DNA of 39,947 nucleotides from Streptococcus suis (GTDB taxonomy: Bacteria > Bacillota > Bacilli > Lactobacillales > Streptococcaceae): positions 1 to 39,947 of the forward strand of contig NZ_WCJE01000021.1 in the NCBI RefSeq assembly GCF_016743335.1, given 5' to 3'. Position numbers and translations under genes: made by a program. The notes beneath the pieces are model-generated. The model was not told where the DNA came from, made no database searches, and saw nothing but the letters and a program-made list of their open reading frames with translations. This document shows, piece after piece, positions 24,127 through 33,095 of the stretch. Every line of letters starts with the position of its first letter. The stretch's first letter is position 1.

Positions 24127-24202
24127 AGTAAAATTAGTAAATTTTTAGTAAATTTATTGACTTTTATATTGTTAAGTTGTACAATAAAAGAAAACGATTA
24201 CA
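24127..24202 (+). promoter_or_regulatory. gal intergenic control region: AGTAAA repeats, galK promoter, cre/GalR-like operator
   Basis: The galK promoter is TTGACT (24157-24162), 17 bases, TACAAT (24180-24185). AAGAAAACGATTACA (24188-24202) fits the catabolite cre consensus WTGNAANCGNWNNCW at all but one position and is also shaped like a LacI-family operator centred on CG. Upstream, AGTAAA occurs three times (24127, 24136, 24147), between the divergent galR and galK promoters. Catabolite repression by CcpA and GalR control of galK are the expected outcomes. Confidence 0.65.
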
Positions 24203-24219
24203 AAATCAAGGAGGTTCTT

Positions 24220-25392
24220 ATGAACAAAGAACAACTCAAGCAGGCCTTTCTCGATGTGTTTGGTCAAGAGGCAGATGCGACTTTCTTCTCACCTGGTCGG
24301 ATTAATTTGATTGGTGAGCATACAGACTACAATGGTGGTCATGTCTTTCCAGCAGCCATTACCTTGGGAACATACGGAGCTGCTCGCAAACGTGATGACC
24401 AAGTTTTGCGTTTCTATTCTGCTAACTTTGAAGAACTTGGAATTATCGAAGTGGACTTGAACAATCTGGTCTTTGATAAGGCGGATAACTGGACCAACTA
24501 TGCCAAGGGTGTTCTCAAGTTCTTGCAAGAAGCAGGGCACAGCATTGATACAGGTATGGAAGTCTTTGTTTACGGTAATATTCCAAACGGATCTGGCTTG
24601 TCATCATCAGCTTCCTTGGAACTCTTGATTGGCATTATCGCAGAAGAGTTGTATGGACTTGAATTGACTCGTCTTGATTTGGTGAAAATTGGGAAACAAA
24701 CGGAAAATCACTTTATCGGTGTCAATTCTGGTATCATGGACCAGTTTGCAATCGGTATGGGAGCAGACCAGCGTGCCATTTACCTAGATACCAATACACT
24801 TGAATACGAATTGGTACCGTTGGATTTGGGTGACCATGTGATTGTCATTATGAACACCAATAAACGCCGTGAATTGGCGGATTCTAAGTACAATGAACGC
24901 CGCGCGGAATGTGAAAAAGCAGTGGAAGAATTGAATGCAGTCTTGACTATTCAAACTCTGGGAGAGTTGGATGAGTGGACCTTTGATCAATATAGTTATT
25001 TGATTAAGGATGAAAACCGCCTCAAGCGTGCCCGCCATGCTGTCTTAGAAAATCAACGAACCTTGCAAGCTCGTAAGGCCTTGGAAGAAGGGGATTTGGC
25101 AACCTTTGGTCGTTGGGTCAATGCTTCTCATGTTTCCCTTGAGCATGATTATGAAGTAACAGGTTTGGAGTTGGATACCTTGGCTCACACAGCTTGGGAA
25201 CAAGAAGGGGTTCTCGGAGCTCGGATGACAGGAGCTGGTTTCGGTGGCTGTGGTATTGCCATTGTTCATAAGGATAAGGTGGAAGCCTTCAAAGAAAATG
25301 TCGGCAAGACCTATACTGAAGTGGTTGGCTATGCACCAAGCTTTTATGTAGCGGAGATTGCTGGAGGCTCTCGCGTTTTATCTCGTAAATAG
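24220..25392 (+). CDS. galK: galactokinase
   Basis: Phosphorylates alpha-D-galactose to galactose 1-phosphate, step one of the Leloir pathway. 390 residues of the GHMP kinase family: galactose signature [16 protein letters not shown], the ATP-loop [13 protein letters not shown], and [15 protein letters not shown] with the catalytic Asp. ATG 24220 follows AAGGAGG; frames extending further upstream run through the promoter and are rejected. galT begins nine bases after the stop. Confidence 0.97.
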   Translation: MNKEQLKQAFLDVFGQEADATFFSPGRINLIGEHTDYNGGHVFPAAITLGTYGAARKRDDQVLRFYSANFEELGIIEVDLNNLVFDKADNWTNYAKGVLKFLQEAGHSIDTGMEVFVYGNIPNGSGLSSSASLELLIGIIAEELYGLELTRLDLVKIGKQTENHFIGVNSGIMDQFAIGMGADQRAIYLDTNTLEYELVPLDLGDHVIVIMNTNKRRELADSKYNERRAECEKAVEELNAVLTIQTLGELDEWTFDQYSYLIKDENRLKRARHAVLENQRTLQARKALEEGDLATFGRWVNASHVSLEHDYEVTGLELDTLAHTAWEQEGVLGARMTGAGFGGCGIAIVHKDKVEAFKENVGKTYTEVVGYAPSFYVAEIAGGSRVLSRK

Positions 25393-25401
25393 ATTGGAGA
25401 A

Positions 25402-26883
25402 ATGATGGCTGGATTGGTGGATCGTTTTGTTGAGCAGGTTATTGCCAACAGTGATTTTGAGGAAATGGATGCTCTTTACCTGCGAAATCGGGTTTTAGCC
25501 TTGGTTGGGGACCAAGTTTTGACTGTCCAAACAGAGCTAACAGACTTGATTGAACTCAAGGAAGAATTATTGGCTCACGGGGTTCGAACTGGTTTTGTGG
25601 GTGAATTATTGGAAGAGCAGGACATGGTTGGGGCTTGTTTGATGGATTTGATAACCCCAAGTCCGAGTCAGGTCAATGGTGATTTTTGGCAGACCTATCA
25701 GGAAAATCCTGAACAAGCTGTGGCAGATTTTTATGCCTTGAGTAAGCGCAATGACTATATCAAGATGGCTGCGATTGCGAAAAATATCTATTATCAAGTT
25801 TCGACAGAGTATGGGGATTTGGAAATCACGATTAATCTGTCTAAACCTGAGAAGGATCCCAAGTCTATTGCAGCTGCTACGAAAGCTGAAGCAAGCAATT
25901 ATCCCAAATGTCTACTCTGTATGGAAAATGAGGGCTATCAGGGACGGATTAACCATCCAGCACGCGCCAACCACCGCATTATTCGCTTGGATCTTGGTCA
26001 GGAAAAGTGGGGCTTCCAGTATTCGCCCTATGCTTACTACAATGAACATGCTATTTTCTTGAACCAAGAGCATGTGCCTATGGTTATCAGTCCTCAAACT
26101 TTTGAACAACTTTTGGACCTGCTAGACATCTTTCCGGATTATTTTGTCGGTTCCAACTCTGATCTACCCATCTCGGGTGGCTCCATCTTGACCCACAATC
26201 ACTATCAAGGTGGGCGGCACAGTTTTGCCATGGAAAAGGCACCGATTGAGCGTCAGCTGGTCTTCGACGGCTTTGAGTCCGTTTCGGCAGGCATTGTCAA
26301 GTGGCCCATGTCGGTGATTCGATTGAGCTCGGCAGATAAGCCATCGCTTCTTGGTTTAGCGACTAAGATTTTGGAAAAATGGCGGAGCTACTCAGATGAT
26401 AGCGTTCAGATCAAGGCTGAGACGGATGGAACTCCCCATCATACCATCACCCCGATTGCTAGGAAACGAGGAGATTTGTATGAGTTGGATTTGGTTCTCC
26501 GCGACAATCAGACCTCAGAAGAGTTTCCAGATGGCATCTACCATCCACACCCAGATGTGCAACATATCAAGAAAGAAAATATCGGCTTGATTGAGGTCAT
26601 GGGCTTGGCGATTTTGCCTCCACGCTTGAAGGCAGAATTGGCTGAAGTAGAAAAATTCTTACTGGGTCAAGATAGTCAGGTGGCTGACTATCATCAGCCT
26701 TGGGCGGATAGGTTGAAGGCTGAGCATCCAGATGTGACAGAAGAAAGGGCTGAAGAAATCATTCGAGCATCTGTCGGACAAATTTTCGCCCGTGTCCTAG
26801 AAGATGCAGGTGTCTATAAACGCACTTCAGAAGGTCAGGCAGCTTTTTTACGATTCGTAGAGTTTGTGGGCCTCAAACAATAA
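25402..26883 (+). CDS. galT: UDP-glucose-hexose-1-phosphate uridylyltransferase, Firmicute type (GalT class II)
   Basis: Transfers UMP from UDP-glucose to galactose 1-phosphate. The 493 residues are the long Firmicute form, unlike the shorter E. coli type. [15 protein letters not shown] gives the cysteine motif, and [12 protein letters not shown] carries the histidines around the active site. TTGGAGAA precedes the ATG; a second ATG follows at once. Co-transcribed with galK. No epimerase or mutarotase gene follows; a terminator does. Confidence 0.95.
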   Translation: MMAGLVDRFVEQVIANSDFEEMDALYLRNRVLALVGDQVLTVQTELTDLIELKEELLAHGVRTGFVGELLEEQDMVGACLMDLITPSPSQVNGDFWQTYQENPEQAVADFYALSKRNDYIKMAAIAKNIYYQVSTEYGDLEITINLSKPEKDPKSIAAATKAEASNYPKCLLCMENEGYQGRINHPARANHRIIRLDLGQEKWGFQYSPYAYYNEHAIFLNQEHVPMVISPQTFEQLLDLLDIFPDYFVGSNSDLPISGGSILTHNHYQGGRHSFAMEKAPIERQLVFDGFESVSAGIVKWPMSVIRLSSADKPSLLGLATKILEKWRSYSDDSVQIKAETDGTPHHTITPIARKRGDLYELDLVLRDNQTSEEFPDGIYHPHPDVQHIKKENIGLIEVMGLAILPPRLKAELAEVEKFLLGQDSQVADYHQPWADRLKAEHPDVTEERAEEIIRASVGQIFARVLEDAGVYKRTSEGQAAFLRFVEFVGLKQ

Positions 26884-26890
26884 TGACAGC

Positions 26891-26926
26891 AAAGAGTGGG
26901 ACGGTGTCCTGCTCTTTTGGTATAAT
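26891..26926 (+). terminator. galKT terminator fused to the next promoter
   Basis: A 12-bp stem AAAGAGTGGGAC / GTCCTGCTCTTT (two G-U pairs), GGT loop and TTTT. The extended -10 TGGTATAAT of the permease gene starts directly after, at 26918-26926, so the hairpin DNA also serves as the upstream part of that promoter. Confidence 0.75.
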
Positions 26927-26957
26927 AGGAATATTCGCAGTGTGAAAAGGAGATAGG

Positions 26958-27866
26958 ATGGCAGAAAAAAGATTGGGAACCTTGATAACTTTAGTTGCAG
27001 GGATAGCTTGGGGACTTTCGGGGGTAAGTGGGCAGTACTTGATGTCACGTGGTGTATCAGTGGATATGATTACCTCCCTTCGGTTGATGGTATCCGGTGT
27101 TTTTCTGCTCGGGCTAGCCTATTTGACAGCCAGAGAGCAGCTAATTAAGGTCATAAAGAGCAAACGGGCTTTGTTAGGAATTTTTGTCTTTGCTATGCTT
27201 GGTTTGGTACTCAATCAAATGGCCTACCTTCAAGCGATTTACTATACAAATGCAGGAACGGCTACGGTTTTACAATATCTTTGTCCTGTCTTGGTATTGG
27301 CCTATACTTGTTTGAAAAATAGGGAAAAGCCATCAGGAATTGAGTTGGTTTCAATTGTTTTGGCTGTCGCAGGTACATTTTTAATTGCAACTCATGGCAA
27401 ATTGGATGAGTTGGCTGTGACACCAATTGGTTTGTTCTGGGGAATCTTCTCTGCCTTTACTTATGCGCTCTATATTATTTTGCCAGGAAAACTGATCCGT
27501 CAATACGGCAGTATGGTGGTGATAGGGCTGGGCATGCTGCTGGGCGGCTTTGTGGTTACGCTTGGCTTACAAACTTGGCAGGGCAATCTACCGCTTGATG
27601 GTGGAAGTTTCCTGGGCCTGTTAGGTATTGTCGGAGTCGGGACGATTTTTGCCTATACGGCCTTTCTCAAAGGGGTCAGTATGGTTGGTCCTGTCAATGG
27701 TAGTCTATTGGCTTCTATCGAACCAATCGCCTCAGTTTTTTTTGCGGTATGGTTGGTCAATGAACGTTTTTATCCAATTGATTTTCTAGGCATGGCCTTG
27801 ATATTAGGAGCTGTTCTTCTTATTTCATTAAAGGATATTATTATTTCAGAGAAGAGTATTGGTTAA
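26958..27866 (+). CDS. EamA/DMT-family membrane permease
   Basis: 302 residues with ten predicted membrane helices in two EamA repeats (about 1-140 and 150-300); GTIFAYTAFLKGVSMVGP and ASIEPIASVFFAVW are typical of the second repeat. Family members export or import amino acids, nucleotide or sugar derivatives; substrate unknown. AAAAGGAGATAGG precedes the ATG. It has its own promoter after the gal terminator and a second weak -10 (GATATACT) lies before cutC. Confidence 0.87.
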   Translation: MAEKRLGTLITLVAGIAWGLSGVSGQYLMSRGVSVDMITSLRLMVSGVFLLGLAYLTAREQLIKVIKSKRALLGIFVFAMLGLVLNQMAYLQAIYYTNAGTATVLQYLCPVLVLAYTCLKNREKPSGIELVSIVLAVAGTFLIATHGKLDELAVTPIGLFWGIFSAFTYALYIILPGKLIRQYGSMVVIGLGMLLGGFVVTLGLQTWQGNLPLDGGSFLGLLGIVGVGTIFAYTAFLKGVSMVGPVNGSLLASIEPIASVFFAVWLVNERFYPIDFLGMALILGAVLLISLKDIIISEKSIG

Positions 27867-27915
27867 TATACTCTTTTTTGATATACTAAAGTAAAAGACA
27901 TAAGAGGAAATTGCA

Positions 27916-28545
27916 ATGATAAAAGAATTTTGTTCGGAAAACCATGTAGATCTTGCCAAAGCTATCTCAATGGGTGCCCAGCGGATTGAACTTTGCGATA
28001 ATTTGGCAGTCGGGGGGACGACACCGAGTTATGCTATAATCAAATATGTTTGTCGACTGGCACATGAGCAGGATGCAACAGTCATGACCATGATTCGCCC
28101 TCGTGGTGGAGATTTTTGCTATGATGAGGCAGAGATTGAGATGATGGTTGAAGATTGTAAAGCAGCGATTGAACTGGGGTCAGATGGTCTGGTTTATGGT
28201 TTGTTAACCGAGGAAAATTGGTTGGACGAACCAGCCTTGGAAAGACTGTTTGCTGTTTCGCAGGACTGTCAGATTGTCTTTCACATGGCTTTTGACCAAA
28301 TTCCTCGCGAACGCCAATTCGAGGCTCTTGATTGGCTGGCAGCTCATGGTGTGACACGGATTTTGACAAGAGGCAGTTTGACGGGGTCTGCCTTGAACAA
28401 TGTGGATTGGTTGCAGGAAATTGTCGCCTATGCACAAGGTAAAATTGAAATCTTGATTGGAGGAGGATTGACTGTGGACAATGTGCCGACTTTACTAGAA
28501 AAACTAGCTATTGACCAAGTTCATGGGACAAGATTGTTTTGGTAG
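27916..28545 (+). CDS. cutC: CutC family protein
   Basis: TIM-barrel protein of 209 residues, long linked to copper tolerance although the biochemical role is unsettled. FCSENHVDLAKAISMGAQR, RIELCDNLAVGGTTPS, MIRPRGGDFCYD and LIGGGLTVDN are family hallmarks. AAGAGGAAA precedes the ATG. No copper ATPase or regulator is nearby, so context does not support a copper operon here. Confidence 0.92.
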   Translation: MIKEFCSENHVDLAKAISMGAQRIELCDNLAVGGTTPSYAIIKYVCRLAHEQDATVMTMIRPRGGDFCYDEAEIEMMVEDCKAAIELGSDGLVYGLLTEENWLDEPALERLFAVSQDCQIVFHMAFDQIPRERQFEALDWLAAHGVTRILTRGSLTGSALNNVDWLQEIVAYAQGKIEILIGGGLTVDNVPTLLEKLAIDQVHGTRLFW

Positions 28546-28662
28546 GTTATGACGTATGAAATCCTTATACTTCTTATAAGTATGTAATAAAAGTTGAAAA
28601 GGTTTATAATTTCCCCTTATCTTGTTACAATAAGAATATCAAGCATAGGGGGGAAGAAATCT

Positions 28663-29340
28663 ATGACAATCATTGAAAGAGCTGATAATTTAGAACGTAT
28701 CATCTTGCCAGAAGGTTACTATGAAACTCTCGCTCAATATGTTCGAGCTGGGAAAACAGGTTTTGATTCTGAACTGGAAAAACTGGGTGAGCAGGGGCTA
28801 GACATCAATGTCTACAAGGGTTCTGAGCAGGATAGGGAGGTTATTCTGGAAGATATAGAGAATTTGCCTCAAGAGATCCGTGAAGAGTTAGCTCGCTTTG
28901 CTGCGAATTTGCTCAATCCACTGCGAGAACAGTTGGGAACTGTGGCTGTGGAGGTGAGTGATTTAGCCCTGGACTATGCAGACAGGTTGGCTCAATCCTT
29001 GAGTAGCTCCCTCCGTTATCACAACTATGATAGCTTGATTGCTATTGCTCAACTTAAGGGTGTCGAACCCAAAGGCAAGGACTGTCTAGCCTTTTCAGAA
29101 TATCGAGAGACTTATACGCTTTATGATGCCAAAAAATTGGTTTACAAGGCACTGATTTGGCGCCTCTTTGATGACAGTCATGCTGATTATGGTCATGCGA
29201 CGACGATTTTGGGCATGGATGAGGATGATTCTGGTGTTGAGGAAATTGGATTTGCCTTCTCGAAATATTCACTGGATATTGATTGGTTGTTGACCCATAT
29301 GATTTTCATTCCTAAGGATTGGATTTTAGAAAGCAAATAG
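28663..29340 (+). CDS. conserved cytoplasmic protein of unknown function
   Basis: 225 residues, acidic, no signal peptide or membrane helix. The N-terminal half is helical and charged; the C-terminal part contains FDDSHADYGHATTILGMDED and ends MIFIPKDWILESK. I do not recognise a domain. The ATG at 28663 is preferred because GGGGGGAAG lies about nine bases upstream; an earlier in-frame start has no ribosome site. It is flanked by about 115 bases after cutC and by a terminator. Confidence 0.7.
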   Translation: MTIIERADNLERIILPEGYYETLAQYVRAGKTGFDSELEKLGEQGLDINVYKGSEQDREVILEDIENLPQEIREELARFAANLLNPLREQLGTVAVEVSDLALDYADRLAQSLSSSLRYHNYDSLIAIAQLKGVEPKGKDCLAFSEYRETYTLYDAKKLVYKALIWRLFDDSHADYGHATTILGMDEDDSGVEEIGFAFSKYSLDIDWLLTHMIFIPKDWILESK

Positions 29341-29354
29341 CTTCGTAGAATAGG

Positions 29355-29385
29355 CACTCGGTTCCACCGGGTGTTTTCCTTTTGG
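29355..29385 (+). terminator. terminator before the yqeG cluster
   Basis: CACTCGG-TTCCA-CCGGGTG stem (one G-U pair) then TTTTCCTTTT. Confidence 0.8.
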
Positions 29386-29413
29386 CTATCTATTCGCTTT
29401 TTTCCTAGAAAAA

Positions 29414-29422
29414 TGGTATAAT
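29414..29422 (+). promoter_or_regulatory. promoter of the yqeG-yqeH cluster
   Basis: Extended -10 TGGTATAAT at 29414-29422, 28 bases before the preferred GTG start; the -35 is poor. Confidence 0.6.
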
Positions 29423-29450
29423 TATCTGATAAAATTCTTTGGAGAAGTCC

Positions 29451-29978
29451 GTGACGTTAGAAAATTATATGCCAGATTTTGCCTTGGAAAAGGCCTATGA
29501 TGTGACAGTTGACAGTTTGAAAAAACAGGGGATTAAGGTAGTCTTTGTCGATTTGGACAATACCTTGATTGCTTGGAATAATCCAGATGGTACGCCAGAG
29601 ATGCGCCAGTGGTTACAGGATTTACAGGCCGCAGGCATTCCCGTTGTGGTGGTTTCCAACAACAAATACGAGCGGGTCAAGCGAGCAGTTGCACCTTTTG
29701 GGATTGAATTTGAAGCCTTTGCGCTCAAGCCTTTCACTTTTGGGATTAACCGTGCTTTGAAACGCTTTGATGTCCAGCCACATGAGGTGGTTATGATTGG
29801 GGATCAGTTGATGACAGATATTCGGGCTGCTAAGCGAGCTGGTCTCAAGTCTGTCTTGGTCAAACCCTTGATAAAGACGGACTCTATCAATACGCAGATT
29901 AACCGTTGGCGTGAGCGACGGACCATGAAAAAAATCATCGCTAAATATGGAGCGATAGACTACAAGAGGGAGATGTAA
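29451..29978 (+). CDS. yqeG: YqeG family HAD-IIIA phosphatase
   Basis: 175-residue HAD-superfamily phosphatase. VFVDLDNTLIAW gives the nucleophile motif, VVVSNN motif II, and MIGDQLMTDIRAAKRAGL the metal-binding motif IV. Substrate unknown; the gene is conserved upstream of yqeH in Firmicutes. I choose GTG 29451 because GGAG lies six bases upstream and the family begins with an ENYMPDF-type sequence; an earlier TTG would place the ribosome site inside the gene. yqeH starts at the next base. Confidence 0.92.
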   Translation: MTLENYMPDFALEKAYDVTVDSLKKQGIKVVFVDLDNTLIAWNNPDGTPEMRQWLQDLQAAGIPVVVVSNNKYERVKRAVAPFGIEFEAFALKPFTFGINRALKRFDVQPHEVVMIGDQLMTDIRAAKRAGLKSVLVKPLIKTDSINTQINRWRERRTMKKIIAKYGAIDYKREM

Positions 29979-31085
29979 GTGGAAGAATTATTTTGTATCG
30001 GCTGTGGTGCCCAAATTCAGACGACGGATAAGACTGTTGCTGGTTTTACACCTCAATCAGCCCTAGAAAAAGGTCTGGAAACAGGGCAACTCTACTGCCA
30101 ACGTTGTTTCCGTTTGCGCCATTACAATGAGATTTCAGATGTCAATATCTCGGATGACGATTTCTTGAAACTGCTCCATAGCGTAGGAGAAAGTGATGCC
30201 TTGGTGGTTAATGTTATTGATATTTTTGATTTCAATGGTTCGGTCATTCCAGGCTTACCTCGCTTTATTTCTGGAAATGACGTGCTTTTGGTCGGCAACA
30301 AGCAGGACATTTTACCCAAGTCTGTCAAGACAGGAAAGGTCACTCAGTGGTTGACCGAGCGGGCACATGAAATTGGCATGCGACCAGTGGATGTGGTCTT
30401 GACTTCTGCTCAAAACAAGCAGGCTATCAAGGACTTGATTGAAAAGATTGAACAACACCGCAAGGGACGGGATGTCTATGTGGTCGGCGTGACCAACGTC
30501 GGCAAGTCAACCTTGATTAACGCTATTATTCAAGAAATCACAGGGGACAAGGATGTCATTACGACTTCACGTTTCCCTGGAACGACGCTGGATAAGATTG
30601 AAATTCCTCTGGACGATGGTTCATACATCTATGATACGCCAGGAATTATCCACCGTCACCAGATGGCTCATTATTTGACGGCTAAAAACCTCAAGTACAT
30701 CAGCCCTCGCAAAGAAATCAAGCCAAAGACCTACCAGCTTAATCCAGAACAAACCTTGTTCTTGGCTGGTCTGGGACGATTTGATTTTGTAGCAGGTGAA
30801 CGCCAAGGCTTTACGGCCTTCTTTGACAATGAATTGCAACTCCACCGTACCAAGTTGCAGGGAGCTAGTGAATTTTACCAGAAACATGCGGGCTCACTTT
30901 TAGTGCCACCAACCAGCAAGGAATTGAAGGAATTTCCAGAATTGGTCCGCCATGAATTTACCATCAACGAGAAGACGGATGTGGTCTTCTCAGGACTTGG
31001 TTGGATTCGTGTCAATGAAAAAGCCAAGATTGCTGCCTGGGCACCTAAAGGTGTGGATGTGGTCATTCGCAAGGCGATTATCTAA
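29979..31085 (+). CDS. yqeH: ribosome biogenesis GTPase YqeH, circularly permuted
   Basis: Needed for 30S subunit assembly. 368 residues: N-terminal zinc finger (C6, C9, C40, C43), then G motifs in permuted order: NKQD (107-110), SAQN (143-146), GVTNVGKS P-loop (170-177) and DTPG (219-222), followed by a C-terminal RNA-binding domain. GTG start with GGGAGATGTAA before it. The stop TAA touches the left end of a RUP-like repeat, so the operon has been cut from yhbY at this point. Confidence 0.96.
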   Translation: MEELFCIGCGAQIQTTDKTVAGFTPQSALEKGLETGQLYCQRCFRLRHYNEISDVNISDDDFLKLLHSVGESDALVVNVIDIFDFNGSVIPGLPRFISGNDVLLVGNKQDILPKSVKTGKVTQWLTERAHEIGMRPVDVVLTSAQNKQAIKDLIEKIEQHRKGRDVYVVGVTNVGKSTLINAIIQEITGDKDVITTSRFPGTTLDKIEIPLDDGSYIYDTPGIIHRHQMAHYLTAKNLKYISPRKEIKPKTYQLNPEQTLFLAGLGRFDFVAGERQGFTAFFDNELQLHRTKLQGASEFYQKHAGSLLVPPTSKELKEFPELVRHEFTINEKTDVVFSGLGWIRVNEKAKIAAWAPKGVDVVIRKAII

Positions 31086-31238
31086 TACTCTTCGAAAATA
31101 AAAAGCAGACGTTGTTGACTTGATTTGATGAGTGTAAAGCTCCAGTGGAGCTTTACAGCCTGCTACCTGAAAGCGTGAAAGTAGTAGGGTTCTATCTGTA
31201 TCTGCGTCGCCTAGTCTGATTTTAATTTTCATTGAGTA
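31086..31238. repeat. RUP-like MITE, 153 bp, complete
   Basis: Same ends as the copy at 12964: TACTCTTCGAAAAT at left, ATTTTCATTGAGTA at right, and the shared core GTTGTTGACTTGATTTGATG. It inserted directly after the yqeH stop codon. Its first hairpin TGTAAAGCTCCA/TGGAGCTTTACA and second CTGCTAC/GTAGTAG differ from those of the other copy by paired changes that keep the stems. The third hairpin of the longer copy is missing. Confidence 0.8.
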
Positions 31239-31359
31239 TAAGAGGTATTTGATTTCAGTTTTTACAATTAAAGAGAAAGGAAGTTCAAGTCTTCTGATTT
31301 GAACACGGGCTAAGTATATCGGCGCAATAAGGAAAAACTTTATTTTCTTTATTTCCCGA

Positions 31360-31401
31360 TTGTAACAGTCTCCCAGACTGTTACAACGCCCTTTGTATAA
31401 T
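31360..31401 (+). promoter_or_regulatory. inverted repeat and -10 box before yhbY
   Basis: Perfect 12-bp inverted repeat TTGTAACAGTCT-CCC-AGACTGTTACAA (31360-31386), then TATAAT (31396-31401) only five bases before the yhbY ATG. The repeat lies where a repressor or activator could act. No ribosome site is present between the -10 and the ATG. The rest of 31239-31359 shows nothing I can assign. Confidence 0.5.
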
Positions 31402-31406
31402 AAATT

Positions 31407-31715
31407 ATGCTAACTTCAAAACAACGTGCCTTTTTGAACAGTCAGGCACACAGTCTCAAACCCATTATTCAGATTGGGAAAAATGGTCTCAATGACCAGA
31501 TTAAAACCAGTGTTCGTCAGGCGCTGGATGCGCGTGAATTGATTAAGGTGACCTTGCTACAAAATACGGATGAAAACATCCACGAAGTAGCGGAAATTTT
31601 GGAAGAAGAAATCGGTGTGGATACGGTCCAAAAAATTGGTCGCATCTTGATTTTATTCAAACAATCTAGCAAGAAAGAGAACCGTAAAATTTCCAAACAG
31701 GTCAAAGAAATCTAA
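31407..31715 (+). CDS. yhbY: ribosome-associated RNA-binding protein YhbY (CRM domain)
   Basis: 102-residue CRM-domain protein that binds pre-50S rRNA. LTSKQRAFLNSQAHSLKP, the GKNGL loop and the ELIKVTLLQN strand are family features. The normal operon partner yqeH lies 321 bases upstream, split off by a RUP-like repeat. The ATG has no ribosome site; a -10 box five bases upstream suggests a leaderless transcript. nadD follows 12 bases after the stop. Confidence 0.92.
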   Translation: MLTSKQRAFLNSQAHSLKPIIQIGKNGLNDQIKTSVRQALDARELIKVTLLQNTDENIHEVAEILEEEIGVDTVQKIGRILILFKQSSKKENRKISKQVKEI

Positions 31716-31727
31716 GAAGGAGAGCCT

Positions 31728-32360
31728 ATGGCTATTGAACTCTTAACACCCTTTACCAAGGTTGAATTAGAGGTTGAAAAGAAAGAAACCAATCGCAAAC
31801 AAGTAGGGATTCTGGGAGGGAATTTTAACCCTGTCCACAATGCTCATTTGATTGTGGCAGACCAGGTCCGTCAACAGTTGAAGCTGGATGAAGTCTTGCT
31901 CATGCCAGAATTCATTCCGCCTCATGTGGATAAAAAAGAAACTATTGACGAATATCATCGCTATTCCATGCTCAAGATGGCTATTGCAGGTATGGAGGGC
32001 TTGGGGATTGAAACCATTGAACTGGAACGCCGTGGTGTCAGCTATACCTACGACACCATGAAATTGTTGAAAGAAAAAAATCCTGATACGGATTATTATT
32101 TTATCATCGGTGCAGATATGGTAGACTACCTGCCAAAATGGCATAGGATTGATGAATTGGTCCAGTTGGTGCAGTTTGTTGGTGTCCAGCGTCCTCGTTA
32201 CAAGGCGGGGACGTCCTATCCGGTTATCTGGGTAGATGTGCCCTTGATGGACATTTCATCCAGCATGGTACGGAACTTTATCAAGCAAGGACGGGTACCG
32301 AATTTTATGGTGCCTCATGAAGTTCTGGACTATATCGAAGAAAAGGGACTTTACCAATGA
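31728..32360 (+). CDS. nadD: nicotinate-nucleotide adenylyltransferase
   Basis: Joins nicotinate mononucleotide and ATP to make deamido-NAD. 210 residues: a streptococcal-type N-terminal extension of about 25 residues, then [15 protein letters not shown] (nucleotidyltransferase motif, H37 and H40) and [11 protein letters not shown] as the ISSTxxR variant. GAAGGAG precedes the ATG. The stop overlaps the yqeK start (ATGA). Works downstream of the nicotinamidase encoded earlier in the window. Confidence 0.95.
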   Translation: MAIELLTPFTKVELEVEKKETNRKQVGILGGNFNPVHNAHLIVADQVRQQLKLDEVLLMPEFIPPHVDKKETIDEYHRYSMLKMAIAGMEGLGIETIELERRGVSYTYDTMKLLKEKNPDTDYYFIIGADMVDYLPKWHRIDELVQLVQFVGVQRPRYKAGTSYPVIWVDVPLMDISSSMVRNFIKQGRVPNFMVPHEVLDYIEEKGLYQ

Positions 32361-32944
32361 TTGCAGCAGATTTGACATTTGACCGTCAGGCTCTTTTGGA
32401 AAAAATTCGTGCGGCCATGAAGCCAGCACGCTTCCAACACGTCTTGGGTGTGGAGCAGGCAGCACTTGCCTTGGCAGACCAATATGGCTGTGATCCGAAA
32501 AAAGCCAGTCTGGCAGCACTCTTGCATGATTATGCCAAGGAAGCGGAAGACCAAGTCTTTCTGGACTTGATTGCCAAGTATGATTTGGATAGGGACCTGC
32601 TCAACTGGGATAATAATATCTTGCACGGTGTGGTTGGCGTCTATAAAATCGCAGAAGATTTTGGTTTGGAAGATGAGGAAATCTTCCAAGCCATTCAACG
32701 CCACACCATTGGTGCAGGGCAGATGACCTTGCTGGACAAGGTGCTCTATGTGGCGGACTACATCGAACCCAATCGGGATTTTCCTGGGGTGGACGAGGCG
32801 CGTCGTATCGCAAAAGAGTCCTTGGATAAGGCAGTAGCCTATGAAACTGCCCAAACCATTTCTTACTTAGCCAAGAAGGGGATTCCCATTTATCCACAAA
32901 CCTTGGAAACCTATAATGGCTATGTTGCTGTGTTGAAGGAGTAG
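32357..32944 (+). CDS. yqeK: HD-domain Ap4A hydrolase YqeK
   Basis: 195 residues of the YqeK family, symmetrical diadenosine tetraphosphatases. Metal residues are visible as H28 (RFQHVLGVE), H57-D58 (ALLHDYAKE) and the later [16 protein letters not shown] and [10 protein letters not shown] segments. Four-base overlap with nadD implies translational coupling. Its last codons carry GAAGGAG, the ribosome site for the next, now disrupted, gene. Confidence 0.93.
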   Translation: MIAADLTFDRQALLEKIRAAMKPARFQHVLGVEQAALALADQYGCDPKKASLAALLHDYAKEAEDQVFLDLIAKYDLDRDLLNWDNNILHGVVGVYKIAEDFGLEDEEIFQAIQRHTIGAGQMTLLDKVLYVADYIEPNRDFPGVDEARRIAKESLDKAVAYETAQTISYLAKKGIPIYPQTLETYNGYVAVLKE

Positions 32945-32958
32945 GGATGATTGCATTA

Positions 32959-33060
32959 TAGTCATTTAGTTTTTCTTTTATTACTTCGTTAACTCGCTTT
33001 GCCGTACTCCAGTACAGCCTGCAGCTCGTTGCCTAGTACTAAAAGCAAACTAAAAGGCTA
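32959..33060. mobile_element. 102-bp MITE inserted in an acetyltransferase gene
   Basis: Terminal inverted repeats TAGTCATTTAGTTT (left) and the complement of the right end, TAGCCTTTTAGTTT, differ at two of 14 positions. A TA dinucleotide is duplicated at both sides (32957-32958, 33061-33062), as for Tc1/IS630-type transposition. Removing the element and one TA restores ATG-ATT-GCA-TTA-AAA-TAT-CTG-GAT in frame with the acetyltransferase. No coding sequence; the interior CCAGTACAGCCTGCAGCTCG is GC-richer than the ends. Confidence 0.78.
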
Positions 33061-33095
33061 TAAAATATCTGGATGAAAGCTCCTATCAAGCAGTC

